A model generated the notes under the pieces. That model was not told where the DNA came from. It searched no databases and saw only the letters and a list, made by a program, of their open reading frames with translations. Below, piece after piece: positions 52,350-60,720 of a DNA stretch of 64,000 nt (position 1 is its first letter; each line of letters opens with the position of its first letter). The DNA is taken from NCBI GenBank assembly GCA_964551445.1, contig CAZKCG010000002.1:62001-126000 (forward strand). The letters are read 5' to 3'. The translations under genes were made by a program, and so were the position numbers. The DNA comes from DAOPXV01 sp964551445. GTDB lineage: Bacteria > Muiribacteriota > UBA9980.

Positions 52350-52766
52350 TTATTTTACCAGGCCGTTTTCAGATGTTTTTTCGTCGGGCAGGATCTTTAT
52401 TTTATTGAACGCTATCTCCGACGAATCAAGTTCCTTTAAAAGACATGAGAGGTTGATTTTTTCTTCGTTGAGCTTTCCGACCTGCGCGTTTATTTTTTCG
52501 ATACGCGCAACGGCCCGTTCGCGCAGCTTTTTTATCTCGGTTTTAAGCCTTTCAAAGCGCCTGGCGTTGACGCCGGATCCGTTCGAAAGTTTGTTGATCT
52601 TTTTTATGAAACTGGATTTAAATTCGTTATTGCAGTCGGCCGCGGACTTGAGTTTGACCTCGGAAGAGTCATATCGCACGATCGCGCTTTCTGAAGCCGC
52701 GAGAGGGGCCGAAAACCATAGCGATGCTGCTAAAACAACGGATGAATATACAAGAAATTTTTTCAT
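52350..52766 (-). CDS. Small exported coiled-coil protein, unknown
   Basis: 138 residues from the ATG at 52766 (AGGGTG lies 8 bases before it; a GTG three codons earlier is possible). A signal peptide (FLVYSSVVLAASLWFSAPLAA) is followed by a mostly helical body: ARRFERLKTEIKKLRERAVA and IEKINAQVGKLNEEKINLSC, a typical coiled coil. Two Cys residues (one in DCNNEF, one in LSCLL) could form a disulfide. It starts 21 bases after the end of the HEAT-repeat gene and is probably in its operon. Confidence 0.65.
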   Translation of the reverse strand: MKKFLVYSSVVLAASLWFSAPLAASESAIVRYDSSEVKLKSAADCNNEFKSSFIKKINKLSNGSGVNARRFERLKTEIKKLRERAVARIEKINAQVGKLNEEKINLSCLLKELDSSEIAFNKIKILPDEKTSENGLVK

Positions 52767-52787
52767 AAAACACACACCCTGAAAAAT

Positions 52788-55700
52788 TTATTTTTTTAAA
52801 GCTTTTGCTATCTTGTCGAGCCGGCTCTGAGCTTTTAAGGAATTGCCGCCGTTTCTATCCAGTTCGAGCACCCTGTCGTATTCGATCTTCGCGGCTTCGT
52901 ATATTTCAAGATTGAAAAGGGCTTCTCCGCGTTTGAAATGCGATTCAACGAGAGACTTTTTGACGTCCGTGTTCTGAGGGAATTTCGCGAACATGACGCT
53001 GAGTGAATTTATGGCGTCGGTGAAGTGGCCTTCGGCGACGTATTGTTTGGATATCTCTATCTGGTCGTTCGTGGTAAAAACATCGTTTTTCTTAGGTTCA
53101 GGCGGGCTGGCATTCTTATCGCCTCCGGATACCGCCGGCAGATTATCGATCCGGGTGTCGACGACCTGAAAAACGTTCTCGCCGCGTATGAAAGCGACAA
53201 GGTCGTCAGGGGTTTTTCCGAGAACTCCGAACCAGTAATACGCTCCGCCGCCCACCGTCACGATGAATAAAAAAAACGCGATTATAAGAGCTGTTTTAAG
53301 CGGAGAAGAAGGTTTCGCCGCGGCGGGGAACGCGGGAATTGAAAGCGGCATCGAAGTTTTGGATGAGGATGACTGAGATGACGGCGCTGAAGCCGTTTTA
53401 GATGAAGTAACGGCGGAAGATGCCGTTGACGAGGTCTGGCCGGGCTTTGTCTGAGACGAAGGCGCGGCGGTGTTCTGAGATCTTTTGGCGTCAACCGGGC
53501 TTTTCGAGGCGGGTTGTTTCGGCCTGGGCGTTTTTGCCGCCGCGTCGCTTTCCGCCGATTTTTCAGAGGCGCGGTTTTCGCTGATCGTTTTAGCTTTTTC
53601 AAGCGCTTCCTGCGCTTTTTCTTTCATAGCGGGGTTTTTATCGTTAAGGCCGAGCGTGATAAGTTCTATCGCCTCGTCAGTGGCTATTTCACCGAGCACG
53701 TATATGGCGGATTCCCTCATCTGCGGCTTCGTCGAGAACATCATTTCTTTAAGCCTGTTCATTATGAGTTTTTCGGCCATTACGTTCGTGTGTGCGAATT
53801 TCCAGATGGCTTTAACGATGTTAGCCCTTGCCCTGTTATCCGGGTGTGAAATTATTTTAATGAGATTTTCCACACATTTTGAATTTCCGAGATTTTCAAG
53901 CGCTTCAGCGGTATTGGCCACGACGCGCGCGTCGCCGTCCTCGAGGAATTCGACCACGTCGTCCATATTTGCGCGTGTTCCGATGCGGCCTATCGCGGTT
54001 ATAAGCGTGGCTTTTATAAAAGGATTTTCTTCGGTTTTAAGCCTTTCGCAGAATTTTTCGAGCTGGGATTTATCGCCTGAATTGGCCGCGTCCTGTATGT
54101 CGGCTATCTCTTTGCGCATTTCCTCGCTCATGAGCTGCGTCGGCGCCGCCGGCGAATTTGAGAGCGTTTCGATGGCTTTTTCTATCGTCTTTTCGTGGAT
54201 GGATTCCGGAGTTTCTTCTTCAGCGCCGGATGAAATATTTTCTTCCGGTTTAACCGGCGCGTTATCCGTCTTTTTTTCTTTTTCAGACGGGGGCGGCTGG
54301 CCCGCTTTTTTTTCGGCTGTTTGCGGCGGTTGTTCTGTCGTCTGTGATCTCGCGGCCTGGTTTCGTTCCAGCGGTATCTCCGCGGGCGGCCTGCTTTCCG
54401 CGGCGCGCGTGTTCGAAACCGGAGCTTTTACTTCGGGGCGGGCAGCCGGCGTTTTTTTAACGTCAGGAGCTATCTCGTCCATTCCTTCGGCTTCGCGTTC
54501 GGTCTTGACCTTATTGGCGCGGGTTATGGCTTCCTGCGCTTTTTCCTTTACCGCCGGATTTTTATCGTTTGCGGCGATATTCAATAATTCGATCGAGTCG
54601 TCATCGGCGATCTCGCCCAGGACGAAAATAGAGGATTCGCGCATCTCGAATTTCGAGGAGAACATCATTTCCTTGAGCCGTTCCATGACCACGCGCCTTG
54701 CCACAACGTTGTTATGCGCAAATCTCCATACTGCCTTAACGGCGTTCGCGCGGACGCGGTTATCGGGGTGCGATATAATTTTTACGATGCTTTCGACGCA
54801 TTTCGGGTTCCCGAGCGATTCAAGCGCTTCTATGGTGTTTGCGACGATGCGGTTGTCCTGGTTCCTGAGATAGGTCAGGATCGAATCCATGTCGTTTCGT
54901 CCGCCGAGTTTTCCAACTGCGCTTATCAGCGTGGCAGTGATATAAGGATTTTTTTCAGTTGACAGCCTTTGCTTGAAACCTTCGAGCTGCGTTTTATCTG
55001 CCGCATCGATTGCGGCCTGGATCTTATTTATTTCGTCGCGCGCAGCGTCGTCGAGACTTTTAGACATTTCGGCCTGCGCCGATTTGGCGAGGTTTTCAAT
55101 GATCTTTGATACGATCGCTTCATCGTGCGGCACGTTCTTTTTTTCTGAATTGGCTTTGAGCACTTTCTGGAGGGCTTCGCGCGCGGTCTCTCTTGCCTCG
55201 CCTTCGAATTCTTTTACGGCCTGGCTTAAAAGGTCCACGGCGTTATCGTCGGCAATTTCGGTCAGAACGTAAACCGCGGATTCTCTCATCTGCGCGACGT
55301 TCGATTTAAGCATTTCACGAAGTGCTTTGGAGATGTTGTTGTTTATGCGGTTATTCGCCGTAGTGAACTTCCAGATGGCCTTGACGACGTTCGCCTTGAC
55401 GCGGTTGTCGGAATGCGACACGAGTTTTATGAGGTGATCGACGCATTTAGGGTTTCCAAGTCTCTCGAGCGCTTCTACGGTATTTGCGATAACGCGGAAG
55501 TCTTCGTCGCTCAAAAAGGTTATTATGTCGTCCATGTTTTCCTGGTCGCCGAGTTTTCCAATTGCGCTGATAATGGTGGCCCTTATGTAGGGATTGCTTT
55601 CAAACGGAAGCTTTTCAAGAAGTCCGGCGAAAAATTCCCTGTCATTTTCCGATACGGCCTTGAATATTTTTTCGACCTCTCCACGGGTCGCCGCGTCCAT

Positions 55701-55976
55701 TCCGCCTGCCGGCTCGTGTTCGTCTCCCGCGGTATCGCTTTCGTTCGCGGCCATTTCGTTAAGGATCGACTGGATGTCGCCGTGTTCCTTCTGAATGAGG
55801 GTGAGGGCTTTTTTAGCGAAATATTTCACGCCCGGATTCCCGTCAGATGTCATGGCGCGAACAAGGTCGGGGACGATCCTTTTTTCGAGCACTCCGACAA
55901 GCGCGGCCGCGGCCTCTTCGCGTATCTCGTCTTCCTTGCATTTAAGCTTTTTAAGCAGTTCATCGATATCAGGCAT
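52788..55976 (-). CDS. Membrane-anchored HEAT-repeat/TPR protein
   Basis: 1062 residues. Three similar HEAT-repeat modules (residues about 115-270, 310-490 and 610-780) contain recurring segments such as NPYITATLISAVGKLGG, ANTIEALESLGNPKCVE, HPDNRVRANAVKAVWRF and FEMRESSIFVLGEIADD. Pro/Ala/Lys- and Ser/Thr-rich linkers separate them. One membrane helix lies at about residues 895-915 (ALIIAFFLFIVTVGGGAYYW), and a TPR-like part at about 965-1060 should be outside. With the HEAT part inside and the TPR part outside, it may transmit or organise a complex across the membrane. The ATG follows GGAG. Function unknown. Confidence 0.8.
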   Translation of the reverse strand: MPDIDELLKKLKCKEDEIREEAAAALVGVLEKRIVPDLVRAMTSDGNPGVKYFAKKALTLIQKEHGDIQSILNEMAANESDTAGDEHEPAGGMDAATRGEVEKIFKAVSENDREFFAGLLEKLPFESNPYIRATIISAIGKLGDQENMDDIITFLSDEDFRVIANTVEALERLGNPKCVDHLIKLVSHSDNRVKANVVKAIWKFTTANNRINNNISKALREMLKSNVAQMRESAVYVLTEIADDNAVDLLSQAVKEFEGEARETAREALQKVLKANSEKKNVPHDEAIVSKIIENLAKSAQAEMSKSLDDAARDEINKIQAAIDAADKTQLEGFKQRLSTEKNPYITATLISAVGKLGGRNDMDSILTYLRNQDNRIVANTIEALESLGNPKCVESIVKIISHPDNRVRANAVKAVWRFAHNNVVARRVVMERLKEMMFSSKFEMRESSIFVLGEIADDDSIELLNIAANDKNPAVKEKAQEAITRANKVKTEREAEGMDEIAPDVKKTPAARPEVKAPVSNTRAAESRPPAEIPLERNQAARSQTTEQPPQTAEKKAGQPPPSEKEKKTDNAPVKPEENISSGAEEETPESIHEKTIEKAIETLSNSPAAPTQLMSEEMRKEIADIQDAANSGDKSQLEKFCERLKTEENPFIKATLITAIGRIGTRANMDDVVEFLEDGDARVVANTAEALENLGNSKCVENLIKIISHPDNRARANIVKAIWKFAHTNVMAEKLIMNRLKEMMFSTKPQMRESAIYVLGEIATDEAIELITLGLNDKNPAMKEKAQEALEKAKTISENRASEKSAESDAAAKTPRPKQPASKSPVDAKRSQNTAAPSSQTKPGQTSSTASSAVTSSKTASAPSSQSSSSKTSMPLSIPAFPAAAKPSSPLKTALIIAFFLFIVTVGGGAYYWFGVLGKTPDDLVAFIRGENVFQVVDTRIDNLPAVSGGDKNASPPEPKKNDVFTTNDQIEISKQYVAEGHFTDAINSLSVMFAKFPQNTDVKKSLVESHFKRGEALFNLEIYEAAKIEYDRVLELDRNGGNSLKAQSRLDKIAKALKK

Positions 55977-56010
55977 TTTGACGCTCCATTGAATTTTAAA
56001 ACAAAAAGTG

Positions 56011-56039
56011 ATTATAATTTAATATAATTAAAATGTCAA
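56011..56039 (-). promoter_or_regulatory. Perfect consensus sigma-70 promoter for the HEAT-repeat gene
   Basis: Minus strand TTGACA (56039-56034), exactly 17 bases, TATAAT (56016-56011), then about 34 bases to the ATG. Both hexamers match the consensus exactly. Confidence 0.8.
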
Positions 56040-56123
56040 GGACATTCTTGCAATGGCATGAAGCCCTTCTTGCGGGACCGTCTTTCGCGGAACATAATTT
56101 TGGCTGTTAGGCGCATAAAACAC

Positions 56124-56152
56124 TTGACCGCATAAATAAATTCAGTTATAAT
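56124..56152 (+). promoter_or_regulatory. Sigma-70 promoter for the carbonic-anhydrase-like gene
   Basis: TTGACC (56124-56129), 17-base spacer, TATAAT (56147-56152), about 56 bases before the ATG. Divergent from the HEAT-gene promoter. Confidence 0.75.
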
Positions 56153-56208
56153 GATAAAAAATCAACTAAGGCCGGAAAGACCTATTATTAAAACCGGGGT
56201 GAAACTCT

Positions 56209-57231
56209 ATGGGTTACGAATCATACTCGTGCCGTTATTGTAGTACGCAAATACCGTCCGCATCATATATCTGCAAGAGCTGCGGCAAGGTCTGCCGCGA
56301 CAAGGTCGCGGCCTCCGCCGGCAAAAAAGATAATGCCGCTCCGATAAAAGCGCCTGAAATTAATTCTTTTTCAGGCATGCTTGAAAACAGCGCCCCTCCC
56401 TCGCCGGAAATGGACGGCGGCCGTCAGTTCGAGAACATCGGAAAATTTGATATTTCTCTCGGAAAAAGTCTTTTCAGCGATAACATATCCGGTTTGAACG
56501 ATAGTTTTAAAGGATTCGATCCACTCGATCTTTCAAAACCCGACGCGGGACCGGTCAACCCGTCCAAAGCCGAAACGGGAACTCAGCCTTCGGCCAGGAT
56601 CCCCGATAACGTGACGCCAGCCGATAAAAATATCACGGGCGAACTTCCGCCGCTCAAGGCATCGGGAGCGCTTCTTGACGAACTATTAAGCAATAACCGC
56701 AATTTCCTCGGAGGTTCAGGCATTGACGCCTACAAGGCCAATAAGGAACCAAGGCTTAAGCTCGCTATAGTTACCTGCTCCAGCCCCCGGCTCGTTGAAC
56801 TTTGCGAAAGGGCTCTCGGGATCGGTTATGGCGACGCATTTATTATCCGCGTAATGGGCGCGTCGATATCGCCCGGGCTAAATTCCGAAGTTATGCGCTC
56901 CCTGGCCGTGGCCGTCCATAAATACGGGGTCGAGGAGATCATGATCATAAACCACGACGACTGCGGCCTGAAAGGTCTTACCGCAAGCGATTTCACGAAC
57001 AATATGAAAAATAACGGCGTGCCGCGTTCGATTTTTGAGGGCGCCGATATAAAATCCTTCATCGGCAGTTTTTCGAATTTCAAGGAAAATATACGCGGCT
57101 CCGTCGCGGCGGTTCAAAATTCGGGTATCATACCCGCTACCATAGCCGTTCACGGCATGCTGCTGTCGATGAAGACCGGCAAGTTAGAGGTGATAGTCAA
57201 TGGCTACAGCGAAAGAAAATCCGCCGTTTAA
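56209..57231 (+). CDS. Zinc-ribbon + beta-carbonic-anhydrase-like protein
   Basis: 340 residues. An N-terminal zinc ribbon (CRYCSTQIP and CKSCGKVCRD, residues about 8-30) is followed by a long disordered region rich in Pro, Ser and Asp, then a beta-carbonic-anhydrase-like domain from about residue 180: AIVTCSSPRLVEL, IIRVMGASISP, YGVEEIMIINHDDCGLKG and IAVHGMLLSMKTGKLEVI. Zinc ligands Cys, His and Cys (HDDCG) are kept, but the Asp of the usual C-x-D-x-R dyad is replaced (CSSPR), so catalysis is uncertain. It overlaps the next gene by 32 bases. Confidence 0.75.
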   Translation: MGYESYSCRYCSTQIPSASYICKSCGKVCRDKVAASAGKKDNAAPIKAPEINSFSGMLENSAPPSPEMDGGRQFENIGKFDISLGKSLFSDNISGLNDSFKGFDPLDLSKPDAGPVNPSKAETGTQPSARIPDNVTPADKNITGELPPLKASGALLDELLSNNRNFLGGSGIDAYKANKEPRLKLAIVTCSSPRLVELCERALGIGYGDAFIIRVMGASISPGLNSEVMRSLAVAVHKYGVEEIMIINHDDCGLKGLTASDFTNNMKNNGVPRSIFEGADIKSFIGSFSNFKENIRGSVAAVQNSGIIPATIAVHGMLLSMKTGKLEVIVNGYSERKSAV

Positions 57232-59530
57232 CGGTTTTTTTTGCTTTAAGGCGCTCGCGGCGCTTATAATAATTATGGCCGCGCTTTATCCGGCATCGCT
57301 CGACGCTTCCAGCTTCAGGCATCTGAAAATGGAGGACGGGCTCGTTTCAAATACGATAACCTGCATCGCCACTGATAAAAGCGGGAACGTCTGGGTAGGA
57401 ACGATAGACGGCATTGCCAGGTACAATAAGAACGGCTGGGAAAAATTCACCGTCGAGAACGGCTGTCTCAAGGATAACGCCGTCTGGGCGATAGGCGTCG
57501 ACGAGGGTAAATCCCATTCCAAGATATGGTTCGGCACCGGCTTCGGCCTGGCGGTCTATGAAAATAACCACTGGGCCCACTACATCGGCGCGTACGAGAA
57601 TCAAAAGACCAAAAAGCGCGAGGACGGCAATTGCCCCGTTGAATCGAACGTCATCAACAGGATATTCGTCGCTAAAAATTCCGCGGCTCCCGATAAAAAT
57701 ATAATTTACGTGGTGGCCGGCGGAAAGCTTTATAAATTCAACGGCGAAAAATGGAGCACGTTCGATTTTCCGAAAGACGTACTTAAAACCTCCAGCATAA
57801 CTTCAATATCCTGCAAAGGCGACGAAACTTTATGGCTTGGAACTTCTGGCCAGGGCTTGCTCGAATTCAACATCGGCCAGATGAAGCTTACCACTTACAC
57901 GAAAAAAGAAGGCCTTCCTTCCGATTACGTTACCGCCCTTTACGCTTCGCCTGAAGGCAAGGTATATATCGGCACCGAGAGCGGCCTCGGAATTATGGAA
58001 CGCGGAAATTGCGCCGTTTTTAATTACCGCAACTCCAAACTCGTTTCGGATTACGTTACGGCCATCCAGCCTGGAGTTTTCGGTAATATCGCCATAGCGA
58101 CCGACAAGGGCCTTAACATGTACGACGGCAAGGATTTTATGCCGCTGCCCGCCAACCTTTCGGTTCTAAACGGCCAGGTCGTATGGTCGATGGCTCTTTC
58201 TTCACTCGCGGAGAACGATTATTCGCAGTTCTGGATAGGGACCAGGGGCTCCGGCGCATATCTTTACCAGGTCTCGAAGGACGCCAAGGCCAACGTCCAG
58301 GAAGATCAGACAAGAACGGGCATGAGGGCTTTCAACGAAAAAAAATATGAGGAGTCGCTCGCGGCGTGGGAAGAGGTTTTGAAGGTCGACGAAAAGAACA
58401 GGGACGCCATGATCTATAAAGCCAGGTCCTATATCGGCCTTAATAAGAAGGACGAAGCCATAAAGACCCTCGAGGAAGCCATTCGTAAATTTCCGGAACA
58501 GAAGGACGCCGTAATGCTTCTGGGCGAAGTGTATGAAAAAGATTCTAAATATCCCGAAGCGCTTAAAACTTACGAGTCGCTCGCGCTTCAATATCCGAAG
58601 GAAGCCGAGGGCCATCTGCTGTGCGCTCAGGTACAGGCCAAAATGGCAAATCACGACGACGCCATAACTAATTTCACTAAAGCGCTTACCGTTAACTCGG
58701 AGCTGCCCTCGATCTATAAGGGACTCGCGAAAAGTTTCATGAATAAAGGCGATTTTCAGAAGGCTCTCGACATATCGCTTCAGCTTCAGTACAAAAAAAA
58801 CGAGGATAACGATAATAACGTCAACATAGCCAAAATATACGTGAACCTGAATAAATTCGACCGCGCCGAAGAAGAGATCAAAAAGGTCCTCGCCCTCGAC
58901 GAGAACGCGTTCGGCGCGAAATCGGTTTTAGGCCATATAAATCTTGAAAAAGGAAATCTGAAAGAAGCCGAAAAAAATCTCGTGGAGGCCGTCACTAATA
59001 ATTTCAAGGACGCCAACGCGCACGCCATACTCGGCCTGGTCCACATAGAAAACAATAATCCGAAGCTCGCGATGGATTCGATCGCGAACGCGCGCGTCGT
59101 GAACCCTTACGAAGTTATGCTTTTATACGCCGAAGGAAGGATATTCGAGATAGAAGGCAAGTTCGACAGTGCCATTTACTCTTATAACAGGGCTATCGGC
59201 GAAGGATACAACACCGCGGCCATTCATTACAGAATAGCTAATTCATTGAAATCGCTCGAAAAATATGATGAAGCGCTGAAAGAATATCAGAAAGTGCTCG
59301 TGATGGACCCCGGTTTTAAAAAAGCCGAGGACGTCAAGTGGATGATCTCAAAACTTTCAATGCCGACCGACGAGGAACTCGCAGCTCAAACCACTTCGAC
59401 CGCGGCCTCCGGCACCGGGACCGCCCAGACTGGTTCGTCGTCGTCCGGAGGCAAGACCGGCCAGCAGGGGACGGGCTCTGCCGGAACTACTTCAACTCCC
59501 AGGCCGACGCTTGACGACCTCGATTTCTAA
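57200..59530 (+). CDS. Beta-propeller (Reg_prop-like) + TPR exported protein
   Basis: 776 residues. A membrane or signal segment (CFKALAALIIIMAALYPASL) lies at residues about 15-35. Residues about 36-375 contain two-component-regulator-propeller repeats (GLVSNTITCIATDKSGNVWV, GLPSDYVTALYASPEGKVYI, LVSDYVTAIQPG), as in hybrid sensor proteins. Residues about 385-740 are TPR repeats, and the last 40 are Ser/Thr/Gly-rich. No kinase domain follows, so it is a binding platform, not a full sensor kinase. The start is favoured by AGAGGTG 8 bases upstream. Confidence 0.8.
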   Translation: MATAKENPPFNGFFCFKALAALIIIMAALYPASLDASSFRHLKMEDGLVSNTITCIATDKSGNVWVGTIDGIARYNKNGWEKFTVENGCLKDNAVWAIGVDEGKSHSKIWFGTGFGLAVYENNHWAHYIGAYENQKTKKREDGNCPVESNVINRIFVAKNSAAPDKNIIYVVAGGKLYKFNGEKWSTFDFPKDVLKTSSITSISCKGDETLWLGTSGQGLLEFNIGQMKLTTYTKKEGLPSDYVTALYASPEGKVYIGTESGLGIMERGNCAVFNYRNSKLVSDYVTAIQPGVFGNIAIATDKGLNMYDGKDFMPLPANLSVLNGQVVWSMALSSLAENDYSQFWIGTRGSGAYLYQVSKDAKANVQEDQTRTGMRAFNEKKYEESLAAWEEVLKVDEKNRDAMIYKARSYIGLNKKDEAIKTLEEAIRKFPEQKDAVMLLGEVYEKDSKYPEALKTYESLALQYPKEAEGHLLCAQVQAKMANHDDAITNFTKALTVNSELPSIYKGLAKSFMNKGDFQKALDISLQLQYKKNEDNDNNVNIAKIYVNLNKFDRAEEEIKKVLALDENAFGAKSVLGHINLEKGNLKEAEKNLVEAVTNNFKDANAHAILGLVHIENNNPKLAMDSIANARVVNPYEVMLLYAEGRIFEIEGKFDSAIYSYNRAIGEGYNTAAIHYRIANSLKSLEKYDEALKEYQKVLVMDPGFKKAEDVKWMISKLSMPTDEELAAQTTSTAASGTGTAQTGSSSSGGKTGQQGTGSAGTTSTPRPTLDDLDF

Positions 59531-59596
59531 AAAAATTAAAAATGCGGAACCATATCAGTAAATTCTAATATTAACAAAATTCGGAGGTATCTTAAA

Positions 59597-60691
59597 ATGA
59601 AGTTTACGGGTGTACTTTTAACGATCGTGACGGTTTTATCTCTTTTATTAATTCCGCAGGCCACTTTATTCGCGGCCGGAGACTCCGGAAACCTTGAGGT
59701 ATGGACGAAGTTCATCGCTCTCATAGAAAAAAGGGATTCCGCCGGAGTAAAACAGCTTCTTTCAAAAGAAGTTTCAACAGACTTCATCGAGGGGCTCAAT
59801 GAACAGATGAATTCAAAAAGCCAGATGGGCATAGACGCTCTTAAAAACATGAAATTCGTTAAAGAGCACCGGGCCGCGGAAAACATCGTGAAGCTCGGCT
59901 TCGAGGTCGCCAAGGCCGGCGATACGCTCCAGGAATATCTGTGGGTCGTTCTCAAAAAAGAAAAAGGCGCATACAAAATACTTAATTTCGAGCCGACGCA
60001 ATCGCTCACATTCTATGTCATAGTTATAAAAACACATCTTTCTTCAGGTCAGGAACCTAAGGCCGCGCATGAAAAAATAATAGAAGTTTTGAAAAAACGC
60101 CTGTCAAAAATGGAATTCACCAATTTCAGTTTTTCAGAGGAAAACGGAAATATCGTGCTTGAGATATCCGGCATAGAAACCATGGATCTTTTCAAAAAAT
60201 TCATCGTCAAGACCGGTTCATTCTCTCTTAATCAATGCTGGTTCGATGAGACCGACAGTTTCGTCGCCGCCAACCGCGACAGCGTCGTCGAGCTTTTTGA
60301 ATATCCTCAGTTTGAAAAGAAAAATCCGAAAAAATATTTCGTATCGAAAACGCCTATCGTTACGAACGAAGATGGCGGCGTTTCCGGATCGAAGGTCGCC
60401 CGCTCGAGTCTTCACGTTCCTCAGGTCCAGATAGAGCTTAATGACCAGAACAAGGCAAGGCTTGAAAAATATACCGAAAAGGCCGCGGCTTCGAAGGACG
60501 CTAAAATGAGCCTGGCGTGCGTTCTTGATTATAAGGTAGTTTCCACTTTCGGTGTTGGCGATAAAATATCATCCGGCAGAATATGGGCCGAAAACATAAC
60601 GCTTGTCCAGACCGCCAGCATGATAAACGCTCTGATCGGTTCCGGCCCTCTTCCGGCGGGCATCGAGATCATATCCGTCGATAAAAAATAG
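59597..60691 (+). CDS. Exported SecD-P1-like protein
   Basis: 364 residues with a signal peptide (GVLLTIVTVLSLLLIPQATL). Residues about 30-130 look like an NTF2-like/DUF4878-type domain (WTKFIALIEKRDSAGVKQLL, YLWVVLKKEKGAYKILN). Residues about 155-364 resemble the periplasmic P1 region of SecD: EVLKKRLSKMEFTNFSFSEE, VLEISGIETMDLFKKFIVKT and, near the end, SGRIWAENITLVQTASMINA then LPAGIEII. SecD membrane helices are missing. Function unknown; it may help fold or hold exported proteins. It follows the propeller-TPR gene by 66 bases. Confidence 0.65.
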   Translation: MKFTGVLLTIVTVLSLLLIPQATLFAAGDSGNLEVWTKFIALIEKRDSAGVKQLLSKEVSTDFIEGLNEQMNSKSQMGIDALKNMKFVKEHRAAENIVKLGFEVAKAGDTLQEYLWVVLKKEKGAYKILNFEPTQSLTFYVIVIKTHLSSGQEPKAAHEKIIEVLKKRLSKMEFTNFSFSEENGNIVLEISGIETMDLFKKFIVKTGSFSLNQCWFDETDSFVAANRDSVVELFEYPQFEKKNPKKYFVSKTPIVTNEDGGVSGSKVARSSLHVPQVQIELNDQNKARLEKYTEKAAASKDAKMSLACVLDYKVVSTFGVGDKISSGRIWAENITLVQTASMINALIGSGPLPAGIEIISVDKK

Positions 60692-60720
60692 CATCTTTTG
60701 GAATATTCAAGGAGAAATAA

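Noticed and set aside
57200..59530. A one-component hybrid sensor kinase
   Set aside because: The propeller repeats are present, but no histidine kinase, receiver or DNA-binding domain follows; TPR repeats take their place.
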